A stretch of 64,000 nt of DNA from Hyphomicrobium sp. (GTDB lineage Bacteria > Pseudomonadota > Alphaproteobacteria > Rhizobiales > Hyphomicrobiaceae), in the NCBI GenBank assembly GCA_030148425.1, contig JASBTM010000003.1:248001-312000 (forward strand), given 5' to 3'. Every line of letters begins with the position of its first letter. Position 1 is the first letter of the stretch. Of the stretch, positions 45,901 to 56,197 are shown one piece after another. The notes under the pieces were generated by a model. It was given only the letters and a program-made list of their open reading frames with translations, made no database searches and was not told the origin of the DNA. The position numbers and the translations under genes are program-made.

Positions 45901-47120
45901 CAGTTTTTAGCCCTGAAGGATTTGCGCGGATCGAGGGCATCGCGCACGGCTTCGCCGATGAAGATCGCGAGCGACAGGATGATCGACACCGAAATGAAGC
46001 CCGAGATGCCGAGCCACGGCGCTTCGAGATGCTTCTTGCCCTGAAGCAGCAATTCGCCGAGCGACGGCGAGCCCGGCGGCATGCCCAATCCGAGGAAGTC
46101 GAGCGCCGTCAGCGCGGCGATGCCGCCCGAAAGCTTGAACGGCAGGAAGGTGAGTGTCGCGACCATGGCGTTCGGCAGCAGATGCTTGAACATGATCTGC
46201 CAGTCTGAAAGGCCGAGCGCCCGGGCGGCGCGAACATATTCGAGATTGCGGCCGCGCAGGAATTCGGCGCGTACGAGTCCGACGAGCGACGTCCAAGAGA
46301 AGATCATCAGGATGCCGAGCAGCGTCCAGAAACCCGGCACGAACAGCGACGACAGGATCAGCAACACGAACAGCTCGGGGATCGAGTTCCAGATTTCGAG
46401 CAGGCGCTGGAAGATCAAGTCGACGCGGCCGCCGAAGTAACCCTGCACGGCGCCCGCGACGATGCCGACCGCGGACGACACGATTGTCAGGATCAGGCCG
46501 AAAAGAACGGAGATGCGGAAGCCATAGATGATGCGAGCGACGACATCGCGGCCCTGATCGTCGAGGCCGAGCCAGTTGGTATTTCCGAATTCGTTATAGC
46601 GCGCGAGCTGGTCGGCTGGCGCCTCGCAAAGCTTGAGCGACGATGACCACGGCGGCGGCGCGGGATAGCCGAGGCAGACGCCATTGTCGCCGACCCGGCC
46701 CGGATAGTCCTTGTTGATCGTCGAATAGGAATAGCGGATCGGCGGCCACAGCATCCAGCCATTGGCTTTGATCTCATTCTGGATGTCGGGCGTGCGATAA
46801 TCGGTGATCGCGAGGAAGCCGCCGAATTTCTCTTCCGGATAATCGACGAGAACAGGGAACAGGATCTCGCCCTTGTAGCTGATCATCAGCGGCCGGTCGT
46901 TGGCGACGAATTCGGCGAACAGCGAGACGACGAACAGGATCGAAAAGATGACAAACGAACGATAGCCGATCTTGTGCGACTTGAACCGTTCCCACCGGCG
47001 GCGGTTGACCGGCGAAAGACGAAACAGGCGCGTCCACCAGGATTTCTTGGCCTTAGCGGTGGCTTCGTCGGTGGCTGGCGCAGGGGCCGGAGCGTTGTCG
47101 GCTTTCTGGTCCATCGTCAT
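45900..47120 (-). CDS. yejE: Oligopeptide ABC transporter permease YejE
   Basis: Inner-membrane permease of 406 residues. A charged Ala/Pro/Lys-rich N-terminus precedes SPVNRRRWERFKSHKIGYRSF, a typical YejE/OppC start, then one helix and a long periplasmic loop (about 70-195). The core follows with DDQGRDVVARIIYGFRISVLFGL and the coupling loop YVRAARALGLSDWQIMFKHLLPN. The start overlaps yejB by four bases. Confidence 0.92.
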
Positions 47121-48235
47121 ACCTCGCGCGATTCAAAGTCGATGCGCGGATCGACGAGAGTGTAGACGAAATCGGAAAGAATGCCGACGAACAGACCGAC
47201 GAGCGAGAAGATATAAAGCGATGCGAAGACGACTGGATAGTCGCGCTTCTCGATGCTTTCGAACGACAAGAGGCCGAGGCCGTCGAGCGAGAAGATCGTT
47301 TCGATCAGAAGTGCGCCGGAGAAAAAGGCGCTGATGAAGGCGGACGGAAAACCCGAGATGACGAGCAGCATCGCGTTGCGGAAGACGTGGCCGTAAAGCA
47401 CCTGGTTCTCGGTCAGGCCTTTTGCTCGCGCGGCGACGACGTACTGTTTGCGGATTTCATCGAGGAAAGAATTCTTCGTCAGGAAGGTCATCGCCGTGAA
47501 CGAACCGACGGCCATCGCGATCATCGGCAACACGAGATGCCAGAGATAATCCGTGGCCTTCCCGAAGAAGCTCAACTGATCCCAGTTGTCGGAGAAAAGT
47601 CCTCGCGAGGGAAACCACTGGAAGAATGACGAGCCGGCGAACAAGATCAACAGCAGAACGGCGAACAGAAAGCCCGGAATCGCGTAGCCGACGACAAGAA
47701 TTGCGCTCGACCAGGTATCGAACGGCTCGCCGTCTCGCACGGCCTTGCGGATGCCGAGGGGTATCGAGATGAGGTACGTCAGCAACGTCATCCAGATGCC
47801 AAGGGAAATCGAGACCGGCAGTTTCTCCTTGATGAGCTGGAGCACCGAGACGTCGCGGAAATAGCTCTTCCCGAAATCGAAGGTGAGGAAATTTTTCATC
47901 ATCAGGTAGAAGCGCTCGGGCGCCGGCTTGTCGAAGCCGAACTGCTTTTCGAGGCTCTTGATGAAGGCCGGGTCGAGGCCCTGAGCGCCGCGATATTTCG
48001 AGGTGATCGAGTCGCCTCCGACTCCGAGCTGGCTGTTCATGCCGCTGTTGCCGAGCGTGTCGCCGCCACCACCGCTCATGCGGCTGACGATGGAGGAGGA
48101 TTGTCCGGACAGTTCCGCGATCATGCGCTCGACCGGGCCGCCCGGCGCGAACTGAATGATGATAAACGAGAACAGCATGATGCCGAAGAGCGTCGGAATC
48201 ACCAGCAGCAGGCGCTTCAAAAGATAATAGGCCAT
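47117..48235 (-). CDS. yejB: Oligopeptide ABC transporter permease YejB
   Basis: Inner-membrane permease of 372 residues. The start AYYLLKRLLLVIPTLFGIMLFSFIIIQF in two parts is typical of DppB/OppB/YejB, followed by a periplasmic loop with a Ser/Gly-rich stretch (about 48-75) and QGLDPAFIKSLEKQFGFDKP. The coupling loop is YVVAARAKGLTENQVLYGHVFRNA. It is coupled to yejA by a TGATG junction. Confidence 0.92.
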   Translation of the reverse strand: MAYYLLKRLLLVIPTLFGIMLFSFIIIQFAPGGPVERMIAELSGQSSSIVSRMSGGGGDTLGNSGMNSQLGVGGDSITSKYRGAQGLDPAFIKSLEKQFGFDKPAPERFYLMMKNFLTFDFGKSYFRDVSVLQLIKEKLPVSISLGIWMTLLTYLISIPLGIRKAVRDGEPFDTWSSAILVVGYAIPGFLFAVLLLILFAGSSFFQWFPSRGLFSDNWDQLSFFGKATDYLWHLVLPMIAMAVGSFTAMTFLTKNSFLDEIRKQYVVAARAKGLTENQVLYGHVFRNAMLLVISGFPSAFISAFFSGALLIETIFSLDGLGLLSFESIEKRDYPVVFASLYIFSLVGLFVGILSDFVYTLVDPRIDFESREV

Positions 48236-50145
48236 CAGCGTTTCGCCGGTTGTTGCTTGGACTGGGCTTCAGTCGAGCCTGGGTTCAGGGCGGCGGCTTT
48301 CTTCGCATCGTACCACCACGTATCCAGCACGCCGTTATCATACTTCGGCTGGATGGCGGGACGCGAGTACTTGTTCCAGTAGGCGACCGAGTAAGCCGCT
48401 TTATAGTAGTGCGGAATCCAATAATGGCCGGCGCGTAGAACGCGGTCTACGGCGTGAGTTGCAGTCGTCAGCTCGGCGCGCGATTTGGCGGCGACGATCT
48501 TGTCGATCAGGGCGTCCACAACTGGATCGCAGATGCCTGCAAGATTGAACGAGCCTTCAGCCTTAGCGGCATCGCAGCTTATAAACGAACGCATGTCGAC
48601 GCCGGGGGTCAACCCAAGAGAAAAGCGTTGCGTCGTGACGTCGAAGTCGAACGACTTCAGACGCTGCTGATATTGCGCCGGATCCACGAGCCGCCAAGAG
48701 GCATCGACGCCGATGCGTTTCAGGTTTTCCGTATAGGGCAGCGTAATACGTTCGAACATCGCCTCGAAGTCGAGGAACTCGATCGTCAGCGGTTCGCCCT
48801 TGGCGTTGCGCAACTTGCCGTCGGGGCCCGGCTTCCAGCCAGCGCTAATCAGCAGGTCGCGCGCCTTCTTCAGGTTGTCGCGATTGTTGCCGCTGCCGTC
48901 GGTGATTGGCGGCGTATAGGGTTCGCCGAAGACTTCGGGCGATAACTTATCCTTGTAGGGTTCGAGGAGCGCCAGCTCTTCCTTCGTCGGCGGTCCGACG
49001 GCCTTCATGTCGGAATTTTCGAAGTAGCTCGTCGTGCGCTTGTAGAGCCCGTAGAACAGCTTCTTGTTCGACCATTCGAAATCGAAAACGAGATCGAGTG
49101 CCTCGCGCACGCGCGGGTCTTTGAATTTTTCGCGCCGCGTGTTGATGAAATATCCCTGCGCGCCGGAAGGGCGATTGTCGGGCAGAAGCTCTTTGATCAG
49201 GCGGCCGTCTTGCACGGCCGCGATATTGTATTGCGTCGCCCAGCCGAGGCTCGAAAATTCCTCGCGATAGTCGAAACCGCCAGATTTCAGCGTCTCGAGC
49301 TCAATGGTGCGATCGCGGAAATAGTCGAGGCGGATTTCGTCGAAGTTGAAACGGCCCTTGTTCACGGGCAGATCTTTCGCCCAGTAGTCGTCGCGGCGCT
49401 CGTAGGTGATCGAGCTTCCGGCGTTAAATGTTTTGATGCGATATGGACCGGATCCGAGCGGCGGCTTCAAGGACGTCTGATCGTAGGGCTGCGTCGCGTA
49501 GTAGGCTTTCGGAAGAACGGGCAGCTGCGCGATGAGAACCGGCAGGTCACGCACGAGCGTTCCCTGAAATGTGTAGCGAACTGTCTCCGGGTCGAGCGCT
49601 TCGGCTTTCACGACGTCGCGAAGCGGCTGGGAATATTGCGGGCGCGTCGCCGTGCTTTTGAAGAGAGTGAGCGTGTTGACGACGTCGTCGGCGGTTACAG
49701 GCGTGCCGTCCGCGAACTTCGCTTCGGGACGAAGCTTGAACGTCACCGACATGCGGTCTGGCGCGACGTCGGCGGATTTCGCAACGAGGCCGTAGACGGC
49801 GTCGGGCTCATCCTGGGCGCGGACCATCAGGCTATCGTAGAGGAAGTCCAGGTCCTGCGCTGCGTCGCCCTTCACGATGAACTGATTGAAGGAGTCGAAG
49901 GTATTCACATCACCCGTGCCCATCGTCACCATACGGCCGCCTTTCGGCGCGTCGGGATTGACGTAGGCGAAGTGCTGAAAGTCCGCCGGGTACTTCAATT
50001 CGCCGAAGATCGACAGGCCGTGGCTCGGCTCGGCGTCGGCGCGCTCCGGGATTGCTCCGGACAGGAGCATCGCGAACGCAGCGATGAGAGGGAGCGCGGC
50101 TCCGTCCATCTTGCGTGATCGGAGAGATCCTAGCACCAGGGTCAC
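48235..50145 (-). CDS. yejA: Oligopeptide-binding protein YejA-type (second of two)
   Basis: Periplasmic solute-binding protein (SBP family 5) of 636 residues. A signal peptide ends near ERADAEP. Family features are ELKYPADFQHFAYVNPDAPKGG, GTGDVNTFDSFNQFIVKG and MSVTFKLRPEAKFADGTPVTADDVVNT. GTG 50145 is chosen because AAGGGAAA precedes it and it overlaps the stop of the first binding protein; ATG 50109 would give a shorter leader. It delivers oligopeptides to YejBE. Confidence 0.9.
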   Translation of the reverse strand: MTLVLGSLRSRKMDGAALPLIAAFAMLLSGAIPERADAEPSHGLSIFGELKYPADFQHFAYVNPDAPKGGRMVTMGTGDVNTFDSFNQFIVKGDAAQDLDFLYDSLMVRAQDEPDAVYGLVAKSADVAPDRMSVTFKLRPEAKFADGTPVTADDVVNTLTLFKSTATRPQYSQPLRDVVKAEALDPETVRYTFQGTLVRDLPVLIAQLPVLPKAYYATQPYDQTSLKPPLGSGPYRIKTFNAGSSITYERRDDYWAKDLPVNKGRFNFDEIRLDYFRDRTIELETLKSGGFDYREEFSSLGWATQYNIAAVQDGRLIKELLPDNRPSGAQGYFINTRREKFKDPRVREALDLVFDFEWSNKKLFYGLYKRTTSYFENSDMKAVGPPTKEELALLEPYKDKLSPEVFGEPYTPPITDGSGNNRDNLKKARDLLISAGWKPGPDGKLRNAKGEPLTIEFLDFEAMFERITLPYTENLKRIGVDASWRLVDPAQYQQRLKSFDFDVTTQRFSLGLTPGVDMRSFISCDAAKAEGSFNLAGICDPVVDALIDKIVAAKSRAELTTATHAVDRVLRAGHYWIPHYYKAAYSVAYWNKYSRPAIQPKYDNGVLDTWWYDAKKAAALNPGSTEAQSKQQPAKR

Positions 50146-52331
50146 TTTCCCTTCGCGGCCTGGACGGCTTTCGCCTTATCCGCATCGTACCACCACACCT
50201 GCGTGAAGGCTGATGTTTGCGACGGCAGCTTGTCCGGTCGGCCGAAAATGTCCCAATAAGCGAGCCGCTCATAGGGATAATACCAGTGCGGCACGACGTA
50301 GTAGTTCCAGAGCAGAACGCGGTCGAGCGCGTGGGTGGCGGCGACGAGGTCGGCGCGATCCTTGGCATAGACGATCTTGTCGATCAGGTGATCGACGGCT
50401 GGGTTTTTGATGCCGATGGTATTGCGGCTGCCGGGCTTGTCGGCGGCTGCCGAGCCCCAGAAGTCGCGCTGCTCGTTGCCGGGTGAATTCGACTGAGCGA
50501 AATTGTCGATGATGATGTCGAAGTCGCGGTTGTCTTCGCGCTGCTTGTACTGCGCGTCGTCGACGTTGCGCACGGTCGCCTTGATGCCGAGCGCTTCGAG
50601 GCCTTGGACATACGGCAGAATGATGCGTTCGAACGTGTCGCCGTTGATCAGGAACTCGACCTTCATCTGTTCGCCCTTCTCATTGCGCAGGACGCGCGCG
50701 GTCGAGGCGGAGGACAGTCCAATCGATTGCTTGATCTTGCACCACGTTCCGCAATGAGGGTCGTCGACGGACTCGCTTCTGATCTTCCAGCCTGCCGCCT
50801 CGAACAGCTTCAAGGCTTCCTGCTGGTGTTTGCGATAGTCGCCTTCCTGATCGTTGACCGGATTCTTGTATTCGGTCGTGAAGACTTCAGGCGGAATCTC
50901 AGATTTGATTTCGTTCAGGATCTCGAGCTCGCGGCCCTGCGGCAGACCTGTCGATTGCAGATCTGAATTTTCGAAGAAGCTGCCGACGCGCTTATAGAGA
51001 TTGTAGAACAGCTTCTTGTTGGTCTCTTCGAAGTTGAAGATAAGATTGAAGGCTTGGCGAACGCGCGGGTCCTGAAACTGCGGGCGGCGCAGGTTGAAGG
51101 CGAAGGCCTGCATCGCGGCGACGCGCTGAACCGGAATCGCCTCTTTCTTCACGAGGCCTTTTTTCAACGCATCGAAATTATACTGCGTTGCCCAGGCGCC
51201 AGCCTGGTTCTCCGCCCAGACATCGATGGTGCCGGTCTTGAAATCCTCGAACGCCGGAGTGCGGTCGCGGTAATAGGTGTATTCAAGCACGTCGAAATTC
51301 TGCTGGCCCTTCATCACCGGCAAATTCTGAGCCCAATAGTCGGGGACGCGTTCGTAGACAATCTTGCGGCCGGTATCGACCGACTTGATCTTGTAAGCGC
51401 CGTTGCCGAGTGGGGGCTCGACAGTGGTGGCGCCGAGGTTCCGCTGAGTGCCGTCTGCGCCTTTGCCTTCCCAGTAAGCCTTCGAGACGACATTCAGCTC
51501 ACCGACGATCATCGGCAGCTCGCGATTGCCGGACTTGGCGAAGGTGAATTTCACCTCGTGGTCGCCGGTCTTTTCGGCCTTGACGACATCCTTGTAGTAG
51601 AATGCGTAGAACGGGTTGACGATCTTCGACTGCTCGAACGAGAAAATGACGTCTTCGGGCGTGACGGGCGTGCCGTCGTGGAATTTCGCTTCGGGGCGGA
51701 GCTTAAACGTCACGGAGGAGAAATCGCTGGGATACGACGCGCACTCCGCGATCAGCCCGTACTGCGTCGAAGGTTCGTCCGGGCTCGGGGTGAAGAGGGT
51801 GTCGAAAATCAATCCGAGCCCGGCGGCCTTGACGCCTTTGTCTGAAAACGGATTGAGCGTATCGAACGTGCCGTCCGCCCACTGCCGGATCGTGCCGCCC
51901 TTGGGCGCGTTGGGATTGACCCAATCGAAATTCTTGAAATCGGCGTCGTATTTCGGCTTCCCGACAAGCGAGATAGCGTGATGGCATTGTTCGTCCGCAG
52001 CTGCCGGCGCGTCGGCGGTCTTCGGCGGTTCGGCGGGGGGAGTGGCCTGCGCGGGTGCAGCCGCCTCGGACGGCTTCGGTGGTTCCGCGGGGGCGGCGGC
52101 CTCCGCCGGCTTCGGCGCTTCGGCAGGTGCAGCTGCTTCAGCGGGTTTCGGCTCTTCGGCCGGGGCAGCATTTTCGGCAGGTTTCGGCGCATCTGCCGCC
52201 GGAGTGCTTTCGGCGGGCTTTGCGGCGTCGGCGGCGGGAGGGGCGTCTTGGGCGCCTGCTGAAGTCGGCAGCTGGGAGAAACTCATGAACGCCAGCGCGG
52301 CAACGATAATCGGCGTCAGGCGCATCTGCAT
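50142..52331 (-). CDS. Oligopeptide-binding protein with Ala/Pro/Glu/Lys repeat linker (first of two)
   Basis: Periplasmic binding protein of 729 residues. After the signal peptide (cleavage near TSAGA-QD) comes an unusual 75-residue low-complexity region of PAEAPKPAEAAA-type repeats. The SBP family 5 body then starts (ISLVGKPKYDADFKNFDWVN, GTFDTLNPFSDKG, VTFKLRPEAKFHDGTPVTPEDVI). Its body is clearly related to the second binding protein, so the pair arose by duplication. The linker may span the murein layer or tether the domain; this is inference. ATG 52331 has AGGA upstream. It is the first gene of the operon and overlaps the next by four bases. Confidence 0.88.
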   Translation of the reverse strand: MQMRLTPIIVAALAFMSFSQLPTSAGAQDAPPAADAAKPAESTPAADAPKPAENAAPAEEPKPAEAAAPAEAPKPAEAAAPAEPPKPSEAAAPAQATPPAEPPKTADAPAAADEQCHHAISLVGKPKYDADFKNFDWVNPNAPKGGTIRQWADGTFDTLNPFSDKGVKAAGLGLIFDTLFTPSPDEPSTQYGLIAECASYPSDFSSVTFKLRPEAKFHDGTPVTPEDVIFSFEQSKIVNPFYAFYYKDVVKAEKTGDHEVKFTFAKSGNRELPMIVGELNVVSKAYWEGKGADGTQRNLGATTVEPPLGNGAYKIKSVDTGRKIVYERVPDYWAQNLPVMKGQQNFDVLEYTYYRDRTPAFEDFKTGTIDVWAENQAGAWATQYNFDALKKGLVKKEAIPVQRVAAMQAFAFNLRRPQFQDPRVRQAFNLIFNFEETNKKLFYNLYKRVGSFFENSDLQSTGLPQGRELEILNEIKSEIPPEVFTTEYKNPVNDQEGDYRKHQQEALKLFEAAGWKIRSESVDDPHCGTWCKIKQSIGLSSASTARVLRNEKGEQMKVEFLINGDTFERIILPYVQGLEALGIKATVRNVDDAQYKQREDNRDFDIIIDNFAQSNSPGNEQRDFWGSAAADKPGSRNTIGIKNPAVDHLIDKIVYAKDRADLVAATHALDRVLLWNYYVVPHWYYPYERLAYWDIFGRPDKLPSQTSAFTQVWWYDADKAKAVQAAKGK

Positions 52332-52482
52332 ATTCAACTTCGTCCTTCCAAATTCGCACATTCGGGCGAAAGACTAACACAGCGCCAGCACGCGGGGATA
52401 AGTCTGGGGCCACACGCAAAACGACCCCGCCAAACGCTGGCAGGGTCGCAAACTTTTGTACCCATAGCGAGTTAAAACGCCG

Positions 52483-53043
52483 TCATTTTGGCAGCGGAAC
52501 CGGGGTATCTGCAAGGGTCGCCAAATAGGCGATGACGTCTGCTTCGTCGGAGGGCGAGCCGAGGCCGTTGAACAGCATTTTTGTGCCGGGGACGAAGGCC
52601 TTCGGGCCGTGAAGAAAATGCGCCAACTGATCAAATGACCAATCGCCGCCCTTTTTCTGCATCGCTTCGGAATATTTGTATCCGGGATAGCTCGCTTTCG
52701 GGCGATTTACGACATCCCAGAGGTTCGGTCCTACGGTCGGGGTCTTGCCCTTTTCGGAAACGTGACAAGCCTGACATTTCTTGAAGATGGCCTTGCCGTT
52801 TTCGGGGTTGGCCTTGGGCAGGAGTGCGACGACATCCTCGCCGCTTCCACTCGCCGCAGGCGCGGCTGGGGCACCGGCAGGCGCGGTGGCCGCTTCGGCG
52901 GGCGGCGCGGCGGGCAGAACGAAGCCCGGCTTTTCCGGCGAATGACCGACCGTCATCTCGATCACGGTCTTGGTGCCAAAAATCAAAAGTAGTGCCGACA
53001 AAACCGCGCCGGCTAGTTTCGTGAACTCGAAACTATCCATCAT
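52483..53043 (-). CDS. Membrane-anchored class I cytochrome c (CycM-like)
   Basis: Product of 186 residues. An N-terminal helix (LAGAVLSALLLIFGTKTVIEM) anchors it to the inner membrane, followed by an Ala/Pro-rich linker (45-68). The cytochrome domain has one haem site CQACH (90-94) and the axial methionine in PGTKMLFNGL (M156). The insertion pattern GPNLWDVVNRPKASYPGYKYSEAM is that of mitochondrial-type c552/CycM, which passes electrons from the bc1 complex to an aa3 oxidase. Monocistronic, divergent from kdsB. Confidence 0.92.
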   Translation of the reverse strand: MMDSFEFTKLAGAVLSALLLIFGTKTVIEMTVGHSPEKPGFVLPAAPPAEAATAPAGAPAAPAASGSGEDVVALLPKANPENGKAIFKKCQACHVSEKGKTPTVGPNLWDVVNRPKASYPGYKYSEAMQKKGGDWSFDQLAHFLHGPKAFVPGTKMLFNGLGSPSDEADVIAYLATLADTPVPLPK

Positions 53044-53156
53044 CTCTCCGCTCCCTGGACGGTCATCTTCCCCATGACGCGCAATTCAAGGTGACGAGAT
53101 CAATTTGCAGTATATAAGCTCGGCCGCCCTGCAAGCACGTCGTCGTTTTTGTTTGA

Positions 53157-53945
53157 ATGTCGATAGCGGCATTGGGGCGATTTGTCACCGAACAAAAGAA
53201 TTCGATCGCAGTGCCACAAGAAACTCTCATCCTCATACCGGCGCGGATGCACGCGACCCGCCTTCCAGGCAAACCGCTCGCGGACATCCATGGACTGCCG
53301 ATGATCGTGCACGTCTGGCGTCGCGCGATGGAAGCGAAAGCGGGGCGCGTCGTCGTCGCGACCGACAGCTCCGAGATCCTCAAAGCGGTGGAAAGGGCGG
53401 GCGGCGACGCGGTACTGACGCGCGCCGATCATCCTTCGGGCTCGGATCGCATTTACGAAGCCATCATGACGCTCGATCCCGCACGAAACGCCGGGATTGT
53501 CGTCAATCTGCAGGGCGATCTGCCGACGCTCGACCCCCGACTGGTCACGGACTGCATCGCGCCGCTCGCCGACCCGGCCACCGATATCGCGACCCTCGCA
53601 GCCGTCATTTCGGAGGACGAAGAAAAGACCAATCCGAACGTCGTCAAGGTCGTCGGCACGCCGATTGGCGAAGGCAGGCTTCGGGCGCTTTACTTCACTC
53701 GGGCGACGGCGCCTTACGGTGAAGGCCTGCTCCATCACCACATCGGCATTTACGCCTACCGCCGCGCCAGCCTCGAACGCTTCGTATCTTTGCCTCAGGG
53801 CACGCTTGAAAAACGTGAGAAACTTGAGCAATTACGGGCGCTTGAGGCATGTATGCGCATTGACGTCAGCGTCGTTGACACCGTTCCACTCGGTGTCGAT
53901 ACTCCCGCCGACCTCGAGCGCGCCCGCCGCCTCATCGCATCTTAA
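53157..53945 (+). CDS. kdsB: 3-deoxy-manno-octulosonate cytidylyltransferase
   Basis: Activates Kdo as CMP-Kdo for lipopolysaccharide. Product of 262 residues. Motifs: [21 protein letters not shown] (CTP loop), [25 protein letters not shown] (metal-binding aspartate) and [17 protein letters not shown]. The ATG at 53157 gives about 20 more N-terminal residues than usual; GTG 53211 would match E. coli KdsB better. Neither has a clear ribosome-binding site. It precedes pheA by 27 bases. Confidence 0.93.
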   Translation: MSIAALGRFVTEQKNSIAVPQETLILIPARMHATRLPGKPLADIHGLPMIVHVWRRAMEAKAGRVVVATDSSEILKAVERAGGDAVLTRADHPSGSDRIYEAIMTLDPARNAGIVVNLQGDLPTLDPRLVTDCIAPLADPATDIATLAAVISEDEEKTNPNVVKVVGTPIGEGRLRALYFTRATAPYGEGLLHHHIGIYAYRRASLERFVSLPQGTLEKREKLEQLRALEACMRIDVSVVDTVPLGVDTPADLERARRLIAS

Positions 53946-53972
53946 CGCCTTCTCCCGGACAACCGATCTGCC

Positions 53973-54884
53973 ATGTCAAATTCTTCAGGCTCCGAAACCG
54001 GAGCCGTCAAAATTTCGTATCAAGGCGAGCCGGGGGCGAATTCGCATCTTGCGGCGCGTGAGGTCTTCCCGAACGACGAAAGCGTCGCCTATCCGACGTT
54101 CGAGGACGCGCTGGCCGCGGTAAAAACCGGCGAAACCAAGTACGCGATGATCCCGATTGAAAACTCCGTCGCAGGACGGGTGGCCGATATCCATCATCTC
54201 TTGCCGGAGGCTGGGCTCTACATCATCGGCGAGCACTTCCTGCGGGTGCGCCATCAGCTCATGGCGAAGCCGGGCGCGAGCCTTTCGACCATCAAGCGAG
54301 TGATGAGCCACACGCAGGCGCTGGGACAGTGCCGGGCGACGCTCCGGAAGCTCGGAATGAAGCCGGTTCCGGAAGCCGATACGGCAGGTTCGGCGCGGCT
54401 TGTCTCGGAGAGCGACGATCTCACGACGGCGGCGATCGCCTCGCGGCTCGCGGCCGAGATCTACGGGCTCGAGATCCTCAAAAGCGATGTCGAGGATCAG
54501 TCTCACAACACGACGCGCTTCATCATCCTGGCCAAGGATCCGGACGATGCGGAGCCCGGCAACGGTCCGGTCATGACGACGTTTCTGTTCCGCGTCAGGA
54601 ACGTGCCGGCGGCGCTGTACAAGGCGCTTGGCGGTTTCGCGACGAACGGCGTCAACATGACGAAGCTCGAGAGCTACCAGGAAGAGGGCACGTTCAACGC
54701 CTCGCGCTTCTTTGCGGATATCGAAGGGCATCCGGTGGATCGGCCTGTGCAACTCGCGCTTGAGGAACTGTCGTTTTTCTCGACGCAGACGCAAATCCTC
54801 GGCACCTATCCCGCGAGTCCCTATCGCAAGGAAGCGGCGGAACTCGCGGCGAACGGACTCGTGCCAATTAAGCGTCCTGGCTGA
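53973..54884 (+). CDS. pheA: Prephenate dehydratase
   Basis: Converts prephenate to phenylpyruvate in phenylalanine synthesis. Product of 303 residues: an N-terminal catalytic domain (ISYQGEPGANSHLAA, AMIPIENSVAGRVAD, SHTQALGQC, and HNTTRFIIL, which holds the catalytic threonine) and a C-terminal ACT domain (PAALYKALGGFATNGVNMTKLES) that binds phenylalanine for feedback control. There is no chorismate mutase domain, as in most alphaproteobacteria. Confidence 0.94.
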   Translation: MSNSSGSETGAVKISYQGEPGANSHLAAREVFPNDESVAYPTFEDALAAVKTGETKYAMIPIENSVAGRVADIHHLLPEAGLYIIGEHFLRVRHQLMAKPGASLSTIKRVMSHTQALGQCRATLRKLGMKPVPEADTAGSARLVSESDDLTTAAIASRLAAEIYGLEILKSDVEDQSHNTTRFIILAKDPDDAEPGNGPVMTTFLFRVRNVPAALYKALGGFATNGVNMTKLESYQEEGTFNASRFFADIEGHPVDRPVQLALEELSFFSTQTQILGTYPASPYRKEAAELAANGLVPIKRPG

Positions 54885-55167
54885 TCCGGGCTCGGCAAGA
54901 TGGCTTAGCGCTTGACGTTGATTGAGCAGCCACCCATCCGGCTGATAGTTTGCGCACGTCCCTTTTTTGTGTTGGCTCTTCGGTGTGCGTTCAATCGAAG
55001 GAATTTCTCTCGATTGATTTGACGCGCATCGGAAACGCGACTGCGGAAAAGGGCGGCGTGCATCGCAGTGAGATTTGCTCGGGCTTGTTTTCTCGCTTGA
55101 AACATTCCGACCCGGGATCCTTTCGCGCACACGCTCGGACACGTTCGAACGCCAGAGCAGATCGCGC

Positions 55168-55893
55168 ATGCAAGTCTTTGTCATAAATCTCGCGCGGTGC
55201 GGGGACCGGCTCGCCTTCATGAAGGGCCAGCTGGGCGAGCGTTTCGAACGCATCGACGCCGTCGTTGGTGCGGCCGTGCCGGAGCGGCTCGCTCCGCAAT
55301 TCGCTTCCACCGCCGCGCTCACGTCCGGCGAGATCGGTTGCTATGCGAGCCACTTGCTTGCGGCGGAACAGATCGTCGCAAGGGGGCTGCCTTTCGCTCT
55401 CATCATGGAAGACGACGTCGAAGTCGGGCTCGACTTTTTCGAGGTGGCCGAACGCGCCATCGCGCAATGCCCGCCGGGTTGGGATGAAATCAGCCTGTGC
55501 GGCGCTCGCCTTGGGAAAGGTATCCACAAGGCCGTCGGCACCGTGGGCTCGCGCAGGCTCGTCAAGTTCTTCCGGGCTCCCAAGGGGCTCGGCGCCTACC
55601 TTCTGAGCTACAATGGAGCTTTGCGCTTGCTCAGTCCGCGCCGGCGCTTCCGGCCGGTGGACGTCGATATGCATTACAGCTGCGGGATGGACTGGGATAG
55701 CTACGGCGTCGTGCCGCCACCGTCGCGGCAGGTGGAGCTTATCGCTTCGACGATCGGCAAGCGCGCTCGGCGGGCGCACTGGGCTGCTGCTCCGCTCGAG
55801 TATTTTCTGGGCCAGATCGCGCAACTGCGGAAGTTCGGTGTCTGGCAGTTCCTCATGGCCATGGCGGCACGCCGGTCGAGCCTGCCCGGCTGA
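55168..55893 (+). CDS. Family 25 glycosyltransferase (LPS-type)
   Basis: Product of 241 residues. It starts MQVFVINLARCGDRLAFMKG, the GT25 donor-binding pattern, followed by SGEIGCYASHLLAAEQIV and LIMEDDVEVGLDFFE, which contains the metal-binding acidic cluster (EDD). KGLGAYLLSYNGALRLL matches the later family motif. Enzymes of this family add sugars to lipo-oligosaccharide. ATG 55168 is chosen because the upstream residues are unlike the family; its ribosome-binding site is weak. The preceding 283 bases hold no other gene. Confidence 0.85.
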   Translation: MQVFVINLARCGDRLAFMKGQLGERFERIDAVVGAAVPERLAPQFASTAALTSGEIGCYASHLLAAEQIVARGLPFALIMEDDVEVGLDFFEVAERAIAQCPPGWDEISLCGARLGKGIHKAVGTVGSRRLVKFFRAPKGLGAYLLSYNGALRLLSPRRRFRPVDVDMHYSCGMDWDSYGVVPPPSRQVELIASTIGKRARRAHWAAAPLEYFLGQIAQLRKFGVWQFLMAMAARRSSLPG

Positions 55894-55988
55894 GCCGTTT
55901 TATCGCGGCAAAATCAATCCCCTGCTGCCTGCGATGCGTCGTCAGGCAGAGGGTTGTAGTTTTCGTCGTGGCAGCCCATAATATGATC

Positions 55989-56080
55989 TGGCTGGCGGCG
56001 GACGAGTTCGTCGCCAACCGGGTCAGGTCCGGAAGGAAGCAGCCCTAACGATCAGAAATCGGGTCGTTCGCCAGCCTCTT
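55989..56080 (+). ncRNA. ffs: Small signal recognition particle RNA (4.5S)
   Basis: The invariant apical domain is intact: GGTCAGGTCCGGAAGGAAGC followed by AGCCCTAACG, with the GGAA tetraloop and the asymmetric loop that bind Ffh. GGCTGGCG near 55990 pairs with CGCCAGCC at 56069-56076, closing a hairpin of about 90 bases. It lies between a glycosyltransferase gene and dnaX, the usual place in alphaproteobacteria. The T-rich CTCTTTATT follows. Confidence 0.95.
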
Positions 56081-56197
56081 TATTGCGCTCACTTTTTACT
56101 CGCTCACGGGCCAATGGCCCTCCGCGGGGGCGCGGCTTGCCGCGGGTCGCCTTGCTCCCCTCGCCCTTTGGGCGAAAGTCAGCTAACTCCGGGACCA

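Noticed and set aside
52042..52377. Gly/Ala/Ser-rich plus-strand frames
   Set aside because: They mirror the Ala/Pro/Glu/Lys repeat codons of the first oligopeptide-binding protein.
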